From NCBI GenBank assembly GCA_949284695.1, contig CASDWJ010000034.1, positions 1 to 63,129 on the forward strand: a DNA stretch of 63,129 bases, read 5' to 3'. Numbering within the stretch: position 1 is the first letter of the stretch; every line of letters begins with the position of its first letter. The notes beneath the pieces are model-generated. The model did not search any database, had not been told where the DNA came from, and worked only from the letters and a program-made list of their open reading frames with translations. Shown one piece after another: positions 25,305 to 33,282 of the stretch. A program made the translations under genes and the position numbers. The stretch is from an uncultured Christensenella sp. (GTDB lineage Bacteria > Bacillota > Clostridia > Christensenellales > UBA3700).

Positions 25305-25320
25305 CAATATGCCTGTAACA

Positions 25321-25336
25321 GACACGGGAAGGAAAA
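25321..25336 (+). repeat. dispersed ACACGGG intergenic element, divergent copy
   Basis: GACACGGGAAGGAAAA, preceded by TGTAACA, similar to the TATAACAG context of the 20461 copy. It lies between the symporter stop and the EamA start. Confidence 0.45.
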
Positions 25337-25349
25337 TTTAAACGACCAT

Positions 25350-26489
25350 ATGGACAACGGATCCTTGAAAGACGAAAAACGCGGCGCCATCACTGGCATA
25401 TTTGCGGCGATCCTCGCCGCCGCACTGTACGCGCTCAACGTGCCTCTTTCAAAACTCCTGCTCGACTATCTGCCGCCGACTCTGACGGCAGGTTTTCTCT
25501 ACATAGGCGCGGGCATAGGAATGTCCGCGGTCGCTGTCGTCAGAAAGGCTCGCGGCAACGCCGTCACAGAAAGCCGTCTCACCAAAAAGGAGCTGCCCTA
25601 CACCGTCGCGATGGTGCTTCTCGATATCGCAGCGCCGATACTCCTGATGTTCGGACTTAAAAAGACGTCGGCGGCAAGCGCGTCGCTCCTCAACAACTTC
25701 GAAATAGTCGCGACGGCTCTCGTCGCGCTGCTCGTGTTCAAAGAGCGGATAAGCCCGCGGCTCTGGGCGGGAATCGTCGTCGTCACGGTCTCGTGCGCAC
25801 TCCTGTCTTTTGAAGACATGGCGGGCGACATGAAATTCTCGTACGGCGCTTTGCTCGTTCTCCTCGCCTGCGTCTGCTGGGGCTTTGAAAACAACTGCAC
25901 GCGCAAGATATCGTCCAAAGACCCGATGCAGATCGTCCTGATAAAAGGCGTGTTCTCGGGCGGTGCGTCGGTCGTCACGGGCTTTTGCATAGGCGAGAGG
26001 ATAACCTCTGCGTGGAGCGTGTTCGCCGTGCTCGCGGTGGGGTTTGTAGCGTACGGACTAAGCATATTCTTTTACGTGCACGCCCAACGCAGACTGGGCG
26101 CGGCAAGGACTGGCGCGTATTATGCGATCGCCCCGTTCATAGGCACCGCGCTTTCTCTCGCGATATTCAGAGATATGCCCGACGTCACCTTCTTCATCGC
26201 GCTCGCGGTAATGCTGGCAGGCGCATGGCTGTGCGCTTCCGACACCCCGATAAAACTGTCTCTGCTCGCTTTCGCGGCGCGCGTCCGCGGCGCGTTTTCC
26301 CGCACGTCGGGATCGTCGTCCGACGTCGGAACGCCCGAAAACGACAACTCCTCCGCACGCGACGAGGAACGGGAAGCGCGGAGCGGACGTGACGGGCAGG
26401 AAGTTCCCCCGCAGGACGACGAGACGAGTCAAGCCGAAAAAACAGACGACGGCACGGACGACCGGTCCACCCGACCCGACGCGCAATAA
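25350..26489 (+). CDS. EamA/DMT-family transporter with charged C-terminal tail
   Basis: A 379-aa protein with two EamA repeats (10 helices, residues ~14-300): ALYALNVPLSKLLLDYLPPTLTAGFLYIGAGIGM, ASASLLNNFEIVATALVALLVFKERISPRLWAGI, and CVCWGFENNCTRKISSKDP. Such transporters export small metabolites; the substrate is unknown. From about residue 312 comes a ~70-residue hydrophilic, strongly charged tail rich in Asp, Glu, Arg and Ser that is predicted disordered and is not part of the family. It starts 46 nt after the symporter, probably in the same transcript. No good SD at normal distance is seen. Confidence 0.9.
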   Translation: MDNGSLKDEKRGAITGIFAAILAAALYALNVPLSKLLLDYLPPTLTAGFLYIGAGIGMSAVAVVRKARGNAVTESRLTKKELPYTVAMVLLDIAAPILLMFGLKKTSAASASLLNNFEIVATALVALLVFKERISPRLWAGIVVVTVSCALLSFEDMAGDMKFSYGALLVLLACVCWGFENNCTRKISSKDPMQIVLIKGVFSGGASVVTGFCIGERITSAWSVFAVLAVGFVAYGLSIFFYVHAQRRLGAARTGAYYAIAPFIGTALSLAIFRDMPDVTFFIALAVMLAGAWLCASDTPIKLSLLAFAARVRGAFSRTSGSSSDVGTPENDNSSARDEEREARSGRDGQEVPPQDDETSQAEKTDDGTDDRSTRPDAQ

Positions 26490-26508
26490 AAAACTCCCTT
26501 TCGGGAGT
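26487..26508 (-). terminator. terminator of the DUF5131 gene
   Basis: Minus strand ACTCCC, GAAA, GGGAGT, then TTTTT. Confidence 0.75.
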
Positions 26509-26537
26509 CGTGTCGCATACCGCATCGGAACGCTTGC

Positions 26538-27263
26538 TTATTTCTCCGGGAAGTAATCTATCCCCGCTTTCTTCGCCTGAACGTGTTGCAGACTTCTCGG
26601 CACGGCGTAATATCTGCCGTCCTTTCTGAATATCGCGCCCGTCTGTTTGAATCTGAACGCGACCCCGGCGCTCTCGCATTGACGTCTCAGGTCGAGCACC
26701 CAGTCGTAGTCGCACTCGCGCGCGTTGTCACCCGATTCTCCGCCCGCTATAACCAGTTCCGTCCTGCCGTCGAGCCACGGCGACAGATCTGTCTTTTCGA
26801 GAAGCGGCTCGCAACATACTAACCTGTGCTTTATCGGCGCGTTGACGAAAACGGGCATACGCCTTGCCGCCTCGAGCTGATTTTCTACCGTACACCCTAT
26901 CGTCACGTTGTCCCAGCCGTCGCCCCAGTCGGGCGGCAGACATTGTTCTATCCGCGCTATGCGCTTGGTGATGAACATGAACTCACAGTCCGACCTCTCG
27001 CGTATTATATCCCACGCCCGCTCTCTCCAGCCGTCTGCGTCCTCGATGAAGAAATCGGACGTAAAACAAGTGGGGAAACTCGTGCCGGAAGGGTATTTAT
27101 ACTGCCCGTCTCTGCCACGTTCGACCGGAAGGGAGAAGTTTTTCGTCTTTCTCACCTTGGTGCTGTCGATATCGTATTTGCCGTCCCTTCTGTAGACGTA
27201 GCAGTTCCTGCAACCCGCGCTGTATTTGCGACAGCCGTGCCAGAGATTCCAGAATTTTTCCAT
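26538..27263 (-). CDS. DUF5131-type protein (phage Gp37/Gp68-like)
   Basis: A 241-aa protein of the DUF5131 family. The N-terminal cysteine motif C11-x6-C18-x2-C21 lies in WNLWHGCRKYSAGCRNCYVYRRD. ITKRIARIEQCLPPDWGDGWDNVTIGCTVENQ and GGESGDNARECDYDWVLDLRRQC follow the family pattern, and FKQTGAIFRKDG lies near the end. The cysteines suggest a metal or iron-sulfur site; activity is unknown. Homologues occur in phages and in scattered chromosomes. The ATG is right at the conserved motif, has no SD, and is 6 nt after a TATAAT, implying a leaderless mRNA. Confidence 0.88.
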   Translation of the reverse strand: MEKFWNLWHGCRKYSAGCRNCYVYRRDGKYDIDSTKVRKTKNFSLPVERGRDGQYKYPSGTSFPTCFTSDFFIEDADGWRERAWDIIRERSDCEFMFITKRIARIEQCLPPDWGDGWDNVTIGCTVENQLEAARRMPVFVNAPIKHRLVCCEPLLEKTDLSPWLDGRTELVIAGGESGDNARECDYDWVLDLRRQCESAGVAFRFKQTGAIFRKDGRYYAVPRSLQHVQAKKAGIDYFPEK

Positions 27264-27269
27264 GATTAT

Positions 27270-27298
27270 ATTATACCAGACCTGAATGATGCGAACAA
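27270..27298 (-). promoter_or_regulatory. sigmaA promoter giving a leaderless DUF5131 transcript
   Basis: Minus strand TTGTTC (27298-27293), 17-nt spacer, TATAAT (27275-27270), then 6 nt to the ATG at 27263. Confidence 0.8.
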
Positions 27299-27361
27299 GG
27301 GCTTGTTCGATAAATGCATTTTAGTACACCCTTTTTCCGCCGCCTTGTCTGTCGTGAAGGC

Positions 27362-27390
27362 AAAAAAACACGCGGCGTTTCCGCCGCGTG
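27362..27390 (-). terminator. terminator of the 496-aa lipoprotein gene
   Basis: Minus strand CACGCGGCG, GAAA, CGCCGCGTG, then seven T. Confidence 0.9.
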
Positions 27391-27410
27391 CCAGTATCGC
27401 TTTGAAAAAC

Positions 27411-28901
27411 TTATTCCTCAGCCTTGGGGTTGTTGGTGATATAAGTCTCTTTGTCGGTATCCGTCATGAACTTGGGGATCGTGCCGTCCTCAGTCTTGTC
27501 GGAAGTCTCGTATCCGCTTGCGAACTTGCCTTCGAGAAGCGTTACGTTGTTATTCTCGAACACGAAGTCGTTGATATTGACGACCTTGGTGTAGCCGTAG
27601 GTATTGTCGATATACAGCATCAGATCGCCGACGAAAGTCGGAGCAAGCCAGGTGGTATTGATATCTGCCGCCATCATGTTGATCTCGACGGATTTCTCGT
27701 CGGTGACGACTCTCTTCATCAGCTTGTTGGAAATGACGTAATAGACGGTGACTCCCTCGTCTGCGATATCCGTTCTGACCACGGACGGAGTGCCGCTGAA
27801 TGTGACCGCTGTCTTGGTCTGCGTGCCGTCCTCTTTCATCTTGTAGACATAAGAAGTGGTGGAATTTGCCACGAGCACGCCGTTGTCAATGCCGATGTGA
27901 GTGATCGAGGTCAGCGCGTCTATCGAGACCTTTACCTCTTTGGTCGTATCGAAAGCGGGTTTCTCGCCGCTGAACTTGTATGCGAACGTGCCCGCCGTCT
28001 CGCTGGCGCCGTTCACGGTAGAGCTCTTGCTGTAATAGACGACCGTGCCGTCGCTCTCGTTGGTCGCGTTGACGAGCGTGAACGAGAACTGCTTGTCTCT
28101 GCCCGCGTCGTTGCCGTCTGTGCCGTAAGTCTTGCTGTCGACGAGCAGTACGGGATCTCCGCCGTCGGTCGCGTATACCTTGTTGCCGCTGAGCATGGAG
28201 TCGGAATCGTAGCTCTGCGTATAATACACATAGTCCGCTATGCTCGCCTGTCCCTTCTTGTAAGTGGAAGAATGATTGAACAGCACGTCGGTGACGTTTT
28301 CTGCGATCACGGTCGCGTCCTTGTCGACCTTGTCGGCGGTGTAACCTATCTTGTAGAGCGTGCTGGACGTATAATAAAGAAGCGCGTCGTCGGTGAACAC
28401 GTATTCTACGCTCGAGCCTTCGATCATCGTGATCTGCTGAGTCTCGGTGCCGTCGGTCTTAGTGCGGTAATACTCGAGATAACTGACCTGCACCACGCCG
28501 CTGTTGTCGGTCTTGGTCGTCGGGGTGACGTAGTATATCCAGTCGCCGAACACGTAGATGCCGCCGCTGAGATAAGCGGTGTAGAACATCTTGGGCACGA
28601 CCACCGCCGCATCCTTGAGCGTGCCGTCCTCGGCGATCTCGCTCTTCATGATGCTGCCTTTTACCGAAGCCTTGCCGAAATAGTTGTCCTCGGGCTCGGT
28701 AATGTTGGCGGTATCGTCCTTGCCGTTGATATAGTACAGATACTTGCCCTGCTGTACCGCGAGCGAGCCGTTGTTGATGACGTCTGCGTCGCCGTCCGTG
28801 GTACCGACGGGGCCCCATTTATAGCTCTGGCAACCTGCGAAAAGAACGCCGATGACGACTGCCACCGCAAGTATCAAAGCTATCTTTTTAGTTTTTGTCA
28901 T
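27411..28901 (-). CDS. lipoprotein with DUF5050-like beta-propeller repeats
   Basis: A 496-aa secreted lipoprotein: a basic start, hydrophobic helix and lipobox LFAGC (Cys24). The rest is beta-rich and Thr/Ser/Asp-rich with repeated blades of the form GxWIYYVxP...YYRTKTDGTETQQIT, LLYYTSSTLYKIG, YVYYTQSYDSDS, VVYYSKSS and TVYYVISNKLMKRV. This resembles DUF5050/propeller-type extracellular proteins. The function is unknown; surface sensing or binding is plausible. SD AGGAG is 7 nt before the ATG. It is monocistronic, with a promoter at 28997-29025 and a strong terminator. Confidence 0.8.
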   Translation of the reverse strand: MTKTKKIALILAVAVVIGVLFAGCQSYKWGPVGTTDGDADVINNGSLAVQQGKYLYYINGKDDTANITEPEDNYFGKASVKGSIMKSEIAEDGTLKDAAVVVPKMFYTAYLSGGIYVFGDWIYYVTPTTKTDNSGVVQVSYLEYYRTKTDGTETQQITMIEGSSVEYVFTDDALLYYTSSTLYKIGYTADKVDKDATVIAENVTDVLFNHSSTYKKGQASIADYVYYTQSYDSDSMLSGNKVYATDGGDPVLLVDSKTYGTDGNDAGRDKQFSFTLVNATNESDGTVVYYSKSSTVNGASETAGTFAYKFSGEKPAFDTTKEVKVSIDALTSITHIGIDNGVLVANSTTSYVYKMKEDGTQTKTAVTFSGTPSVVRTDIADEGVTVYYVISNKLMKRVVTDEKSVEINMMAADINTTWLAPTFVGDLMLYIDNTYGYTKVVNINDFVFENNNVTLLEGKFASGYETSDKTEDGTIPKFMTDTDKETYITNNPKAEE

Positions 28902-28996
28902 ATCTAACTCCTGTAGTGATTATTGACTGTCCTGCGCACGGATCAAACGCCGATAACGAAAAAATCGGATAATTTAAGACCTCGCGCGTATAATTT

Positions 28997-29025
28997 ATTA
29001 TAGTATATAAAAAAACAATATGCAA
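28997..29025 (-). promoter_or_regulatory. sigmaA promoter of the 496-aa lipoprotein gene
   Basis: Minus strand TTGCAT, 17-nt spacer, TATAAT; leader about 90 nt. Confidence 0.8.
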
Positions 29026-29383
29026 TTATTTTGAGAAATTATTTTGACAAGCGGGGGTACCTTGTATGAAAAAATGCGCTTTCAGCTCCTCTTTTGCAAG
29101 CGGCAAAGGAGAAAAAAGACAGGATTTTTCTCTGCTCGACTCTCTGCTGTCCGTCGTCGGCGCGTCCCGTGCAACACGGACTCAGAAAACGGGAGCCGTC
29201 GTCGACAGTCGTACAGACGGCGAAGAAAGGAGCGCGAGCGATACGGCTGCCGCCTCGGACGACGGTTTTGCAAAAAGTGTGGAAATTGCAAAAAACCGAT
29301 CGCACGAAAACGGAAAAACGTCAAAAACCGTGCAAAACCCGCGTTACGACGATCGGAATTTTTCACAAAACGGCGAAAATCGC
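29026..29383. other. gap with A-rich low-complexity DNA, no convincing gene
   Basis: No recognisable gene. The right half is low-complexity, with repeated AAAAC/CG words (for example GCAAAAAACCG, GGAAAAACG, CAAAAACCG, CGCAAAAACGG). Open frames on the plus strand (for example 29066-29431, starting MKKCAFSSSF) have no family resemblance and run through the ung terminator hairpin, so they are not called. Confidence 0.5.
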
Positions 29384-29413
29384 AAAAACGGCGGGGATTA
29401 TTACTCCCCGCCG
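29384..29413 (-). terminator. terminator of ung
   Basis: Minus strand CGGCGGGG, AT-rich loop, CCCCGCCG, then TTTTT. Confidence 0.85.
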
Positions 29414-29436
29414 CCGTGTTACCGCATCTGAACGCC

Positions 29437-30135
29437 TTATTTTTCGCCCGCTTCGTACTCCGCGAGAGAACGTCTGATCCAATCGATCGGTTTTACCCCG
29501 TGCGCCTCGAGAAACGCGTTGGCTTTTGAAAAATGTCTGCACTCGAGAAATCCCTGATAGAACGAAAGCGGACTGGGATGCACGCTCGTCAGCACGAGAT
29601 GAGCGGGGTTTTTCACGAGTTTTCCTTTGGCTTTCGCATAGCCTCCCCACAGCATGAACACCATCGGCGCGGGTGACTTGTCGAGAAGCTCTATCACCTC
29701 GTCGGTAAACCTTTCCCAGCCCTTTCCCGCGTGGCTCTGCGCCTCTCCCGCACGTACGGTCAGCACGCTGTTGAGAAGAAGCACGCCCTGCTTTGCCCAG
29801 CCCCGCAGATCGCCGTCGTCTGTCGGCGGTATCCCGAGGTCGTACTCGAGAGCCTTGTAGATGTTGACGAGAGAGGGCGGGCACTTGGTGCCGCTGTTGA
29901 CCGAAAAGCACAGCCCGTTGGCTTGCCCCGCGCCGTGATACGGGTCCTGACCGAGTATCACGACTTTGACGTCCTCGTACGCCGTATTCTCGAACGCCGC
30001 GAGCATTTTACTCTTGGGCGGATATACGACCGCGCTCTTGTACTGCGCGCGGAGATATTCTCTCAGTTCTCCCATATAACCGCTTCTCCATTGCGGCTCG
30101 AGCAGTTTATCCCAGCTGTTTTTCAGATCGGACAT
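29437..30135 (-). CDS. ung: uracil-DNA glycosylase
   Basis: A 232-aa family 1 UDG that removes uracil from DNA in base excision repair. The water-activating loop is GQDPYHGAGQANGLCFS (Asp64, His67). LLNSVLTVRAG holds the uracil-recognition Asn region, and HPSPLS (His186) is the minor-groove intercalation loop. Length and motifs are fully typical. SD GGAGGG precedes the ATG. The gene has its own promoter and terminator. It is divergent from the PHP phosphatase gene, with the two promoters separated by about 20 nt. Confidence 0.97.
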   Translation of the reverse strand: MSDLKNSWDKLLEPQWRSGYMGELREYLRAQYKSAVVYPPKSKMLAAFENTAYEDVKVVILGQDPYHGAGQANGLCFSVNSGTKCPPSLVNIYKALEYDLGIPPTDDGDLRGWAKQGVLLLNSVLTVRAGEAQSHAGKGWERFTDEVIELLDKSPAPMVFMLWGGYAKAKGKLVKNPAHLVLTSVHPSPLSFYQGFLECRHFSKANAFLEAHGVKPIDWIRRSLAEYEAGEK

Positions 30136-30155
30136 AGATCCCTCCGTTTCTCAAA

Positions 30156-30184
30156 TGATAACACCGCGTGTTGCGCTCTGTCAA
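30156..30184 (-). promoter_or_regulatory. sigmaA promoter of ung
   Basis: Minus strand TTGACA, 17-nt spacer, TTATCA (or TATCAT with 18). Confidence 0.7.
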
Positions 30185-30205
30185 GCGCGTATACGCCTGC
30201 TGTAA

Positions 30206-30234
30206 TTGACTTTGCCCGACGCATACGCTATACT
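30206..30234 (+). promoter_or_regulatory. sigmaA promoter giving a leaderless PHP transcript
   Basis: TTGACT, 17-nt spacer, TATACT, then 7 nt to the ATG at 30242; no SD. Confidence 0.8.
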
Positions 30235-30241
30235 TTGAATT

Positions 30242-31060
30242 ATGGAATACAAGTTCGACACACACACTCATTCAAACTATTCGCACGACGGCGTGCCGCC
30301 GCTCGGGACGCTGGTAAAGGAAGCCGTCGCCCGCGGGCTGAAATACCTCGCCGTCACCGACCACTGCGACAAGGACTGCGTCGCCCTGCCCGGCTTCGGC
30401 TGGGTCAGACAGATAGACCTGACAAGCCGCAAACGCGAGATGACCTCGCTCAAAGCCGAGTACGCAGACAGGATATTTCTCGCGGATTCGCTCGAGTACG
30501 GCTACGCGCCCGAGGCGGACGCTCTCTATCTCGACGTGCAGGAGTCGTACCCGACAGATTATGTGATAAACTCGGTGCACATCGTCGAAGGCATAGACGT
30601 CTACTTCAGAGAATATTTTGACGCACGCACCAAAAAACAGGCTTACACCGCATACCTCGAAGCGGTGCGCGCGAGCGTTGACGCTCCATACCGCTACGAC
30701 GCGATAGGACACCTCGGGTATATCGCACGTTGCGCGACTTACCCGGACAAGCGACTTCTCTACGGCGATTTCGCCGATCTCGTCGACGATATCCTCAAAG
30801 CGGTGATACAAAAGGGAAAGGCGCTTGAAGTCAACACCGCTTCCAAGGGCACGAAGTGCGACCTTTTCCACGACACGACGATACTCAGAAGATACCGTCA
30901 GCTCGGCGGGGAACTGGTCACGCTCGGCTCGGACGCGCACGACCCGTCAAGGCTGTGCGCCGACTTTGAAGAAGCGTCCGCCGCGCTGCTGAGCTCGGGC
31001 TTTAACTACGCGTTCGTATACAAAGAGCACAAGCCGCACGCGGTCGCACTTGACAAATAA
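30242..31060 (+). CDS. PHP-domain phosphatase, histidinol-phosphatase (HisJ)-like
   Basis: A 272-aa cytoplasmic metal-dependent phosphoesterase of the PHP family. Metal ligands: Asp6-x-His8-x-His10 and His15 in FDTHTHSNYSHDG, TDHCD (His near 40), SLEYG, NSVHI, GHLGY, EVNT and the closing GSDAHDP. It resembles HisJ histidinol-phosphate phosphatases, but no his genes are nearby, so another sugar or nucleotide phosphate is possible. The start is fixed by the HxH motif at the very N-terminus. The -10 box sits 7 nt before the ATG with no SD, implying a leaderless mRNA. The next gene starts 32 nt downstream. Confidence 0.9.
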   Translation: MEYKFDTHTHSNYSHDGVPPLGTLVKEAVARGLKYLAVTDHCDKDCVALPGFGWVRQIDLTSRKREMTSLKAEYADRIFLADSLEYGYAPEADALYLDVQESYPTDYVINSVHIVEGIDVYFREYFDARTKKQAYTAYLEAVRASVDAPYRYDAIGHLGYIARCATYPDKRLLYGDFADLVDDILKAVIQKGKALEVNTASKGTKCDLFHDTTILRRYRQLGGELVTLGSDAHDPSRLCADFEEASAALLSSGFNYAFVYKEHKPHAVALDK

Positions 31061-31073
31061 TACTGCTTTAACC

Positions 31074-31089
31074 TACACGGGCAGGAAAA
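31074..31089 (+). repeat. dispersed ACACGGGCA intergenic element, copy with SD
   Basis: TACACGGGCAGGAAAA. Here the variable base makes AGGA, which is correctly spaced to act as the SD for the TTG start of the next gene. Confidence 0.55.
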
Positions 31090-31092
31090 TTT

Positions 31093-32475
31093 TTGCAACA
31101 AAACCAACTTGTGGTCATTATGGAAGAATATCTTAACCCGACATTCAAAGACAACGTCTATGCTCTGCTCGGAGACGGAGCGGACGCGTTTTTTGCGTCT
31201 TACGGCAAACCTCCTGTGCGCTCTTTGAGAGTCAACACTCTCAAGCGCGCGGATCTCGGCGCACTCTTTCCCGACGTTCATTTTTCCCCCGTGCCGTGGT
31301 GTAAGGACGCGTTTTATTATCCCGGCTCCTTTTCTGCGGGCAAGACGGCGGCGCACCTTGCGGGAGCGTACTACGTGCAGGAAGCGAGCGCGACCTTCCC
31401 CGTCACGGCTCTCGAAGTCTGTCCGGGCGACAAGGTCCTCGATCTCTGCGCCGCTCCGGGAGGCAAATCCACGCAGATAGCCGCGGCTCTGAACGGCGAA
31501 GGGCTTCTCGTAGCCAACGAGATCGTGCCGTCGCGAGCGGCAGTCCTCTCTCAGAATATCGAACGCATGGGCGTAAAGAACGCGGTCGTGCTCAACCACG
31601 ACCCGAGAGACCTCGAGGACAGGTTCTGCGGCTGGTTCGACAAAATACTCGTGGACGCGCCTTGTTCGGGAGAAGGAATGTTCCGCAAGTCGCCCGACGC
31701 CGCGCGCGAATGGACGCCCGACTCTCCCGCGATATGCGCCGCGAGACAGGCGGAAATACTCGCAAGCGCGTTCCGCATGCTGAAGCCGGGCGGCACGCTC
31801 GTATACAGCACCTGCACTCTCAACGCGCGTGAAAACGAGGAGACGGTCGCGCGTGTGCTCTACGCGCACGCGAATATAAAATTATATCCTATTAAAACCG
31901 ATATCCCCCAACCCGCGCTTTTAGGCGTAAACGCAAGCGACGAGGTAAAGGAAGGCACGGTAAGGATAATGCCTCATCTCGCGGACGGCGAGGGGCATTT
32001 CTGCGCGCGCTTTGTCAAAACGGACGGCGAAGTCGTCAGAGTAAAGCCCCTCAGGCGCGCAAAAAACGGCGCGTTCGACAAGGCTTTTACAAAGTTCTGC
32101 GCTCAATATCTCAACACGCGTCCCGCAGCGGATCTGTTTTTCGGCGAATACGGATATTCCGCGCCTCCCGACTGCCCCGACCTCGACAGACTCAGAGTCC
32201 TGCGCGCGGGCGTTCAGCTCGGCAGGCTCGTCAAGGACAGGTTCGAGCCGTCGCATTCGTTCGCGCTCGCGCTCAACGAGGGCGAGACGGTGAACGTCCT
32301 ATCTTTCGACGAGGGCGCAAAAGAGCTGACCGCTTATCTCGGCGGCGCGACCCTCTCTTGCGATTTCGACGGCTGGGCGACCGTATGCGTGAACGGACTT
32401 CCTCTCGGCTGGGGCAAGGCAAGCGGCGGAGTGCTCAAGAATCATATCCCCAAAGGGCTGAGAATAAACCACTGA
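31093..32475 (+). CDS. RsmF-like RNA (cytosine-5)-methyltransferase
   Basis: A 460-aa SAM-dependent m5C RNA methyltransferase of the RsmB/NOP family. SAM loop: VLDLCAAPGGKSTQIAAAL (about residue 120). NEIVPSRA, the catalytic/helper Cys motifs DAPCSGEGMFRK and YSTCTLNARENE follow. The C-terminal ~180 residues contain the RsmF-type extension and a PUA-like end (LSCDFDGWATVCVNGLPLGWGKASGGVLKNHIPKGLR). It likely modifies 16S rRNA. The start is uncertain: TTG at 31093 has SD AGGA 6 nt upstream, supplied by the dispersed element, while ATG at 31120 has no SD but better fits the family N-terminus. Confidence 0.93.
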   Translation: MQQNQLVVIMEEYLNPTFKDNVYALLGDGADAFFASYGKPPVRSLRVNTLKRADLGALFPDVHFSPVPWCKDAFYYPGSFSAGKTAAHLAGAYYVQEASATFPVTALEVCPGDKVLDLCAAPGGKSTQIAAALNGEGLLVANEIVPSRAAVLSQNIERMGVKNAVVLNHDPRDLEDRFCGWFDKILVDAPCSGEGMFRKSPDAAREWTPDSPAICAARQAEILASAFRMLKPGGTLVYSTCTLNARENEETVARVLYAHANIKLYPIKTDIPQPALLGVNASDEVKEGTVRIMPHLADGEGHFCARFVKTDGEVVRVKPLRRAKNGAFDKAFTKFCAQYLNTRPAADLFFGEYGYSAPPDCPDLDRLRVLRAGVQLGRLVKDRFEPSHSFALALNEGETVNVLSFDEGAKELTAYLGGATLSCDFDGWATVCVNGLPLGWGKASGGVLKNHIPKGLRINH

Positions 32476-32531
32476 ACATTTACCCCCGTTTTGCGTCCGC
32501 TTCGTACGTCAAAAGGCGGCGTACGGGACGC

Positions 32532-32557
32532 CGCGCCTGATACGGCGCGATTTTTTT
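32532..32557 (+). terminator. terminator of the PHP/RNA methyltransferase transcript
   Basis: CGCGCC, TGATAC, GGCGCG, then ATTTTTTT; a second overlapping GC-rich fold lies just before it. Confidence 0.7.
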
Positions 32558-32578
32558 CTCCAATTTCCGACAAATACA

Positions 32579-32608
32579 TTGACTTAGTTCGTGCGCGTGT
32601 TCTAAAAT
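32579..32608 (+). promoter_or_regulatory. sigmaA promoter of the xpt-nucleoside transporter genes
   Basis: TTGACT, 18-nt spacer, TAAAAT. The leader is only ~25 nt, too short for a purine riboswitch, and none is seen upstream. Confidence 0.65.
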
Positions 32609-32636
32609 ATAAATATATTCTTTTGAGGAAGTGTTT

Positions 32637-33212
32637 ATGCAATTACTGGAAGAAGCGATAAAAAACCGCGGTACCGTTTACCCCGGCAACATACTCAAGG
32701 TTGACGGTTTTCTCAACCACCAGATAGACCCCGACATCCTGCGCGCGATAGGCGAAGAAGTTTTCAGACTTTACAAGGACGCGGGCGTCACCAAGATCCT
32801 GACCATAGAGGCTTCGGGCATCGCGATCGCCGCGATCTGCGCCCAGTTCTTCAACGTGCCCATGGTCTTTGCCAAAAAGAGCGCGACTTCCAATATATCC
32901 AAGACAGTTTACAAGACTACCGTGCACTCGTACACGCACAACCGCGACTACGAGGTGCTCGTCAGCAAGGACTACCTCAAGTCCGACGACGTGGTGCTCA
33001 TCATCGACGACTTCCTGTCCAACGGCGCCGCCCTTACCGGTCTCATCGACCTCGTCTCTCAGGCGGGCGCAACCCTCGCGGGCGCCGCGATTGCGATAGA
33101 AAAACGCTTCCAGCCGGGCGGGAACATGCTCCGCGCCAAAGGCATACGCATCGAAAGCCTTGCGGTCGTCGAAAGTATGGACGACGGCAAGATCGTGTTC
33201 GCGCGCGACTGA
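32637..33212 (+). CDS. xpt: xanthine phosphoribosyltransferase
   Basis: A 191-aa purine salvage enzyme converting xanthine and PRPP to XMP. It matches Bacillus Xpt throughout: MQLLEEAIKNRGTVYPGNILKVDGFLNHQIDP at the start, TIEASGIAIA, FAKKSATSNI, and the PRPP-binding loop VLIIDDFLSNGAALTGLIDL. The end is GIRIESLAVVESMDDGKIVF. The ATG at 32637 has SD GAGGA at the right distance. It lies directly upstream of a BMP/Nup nucleoside importer, so uptake and salvage of purines are linked. A hairpin overlaps its stop codon and could reduce read-through into the transporter genes. Confidence 0.96.
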   Translation: MQLLEEAIKNRGTVYPGNILKVDGFLNHQIDPDILRAIGEEVFRLYKDAGVTKILTIEASGIAIAAICAQFFNVPMVFAKKSATSNISKTVYKTTVHSYTHNRDYEVLVSKDYLKSDDVVLIIDDFLSNGAALTGLIDLVSQAGATLAGAAIAIEKRFQPGGNMLRAKGIRIESLAVVESMDDGKIVFARD

Positions 33213-33230
33213 GTCTGCGCGCTCTTTTTT
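33201..33230 (+). terminator. weak terminator or attenuator at the end of xpt
   Basis: GCGCGC, a 10-nt loop containing the xpt stop codon, GCGCGC, then TCTTTTTTATTTT. Confidence 0.6.
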
Positions 33231-33282
33231 ATTTTCGGAATAAGTTATCTCAAGGATAACGAAATATATGGAGGTTTTTAAT

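Noticed and set aside
26826-28907. A 693-aa open frame on the plus strand
   Set aside because: Antisense to the DUF5131 gene and the 496-aa lipoprotein gene; both real genes have promoters, terminators and family or lipobox features.
29066-29431. 121-aa open frame beginning MKKCAFSSSF
   Set aside because: No family resemblance, low-complexity DNA, overlapping equally long frames, and it runs through the ung terminator hairpin.
32476-32636. Purine riboswitch before xpt
   Set aside because: The RNA from the visible promoter has a leader of only ~25 nt, and no purine-aptamer core was found.
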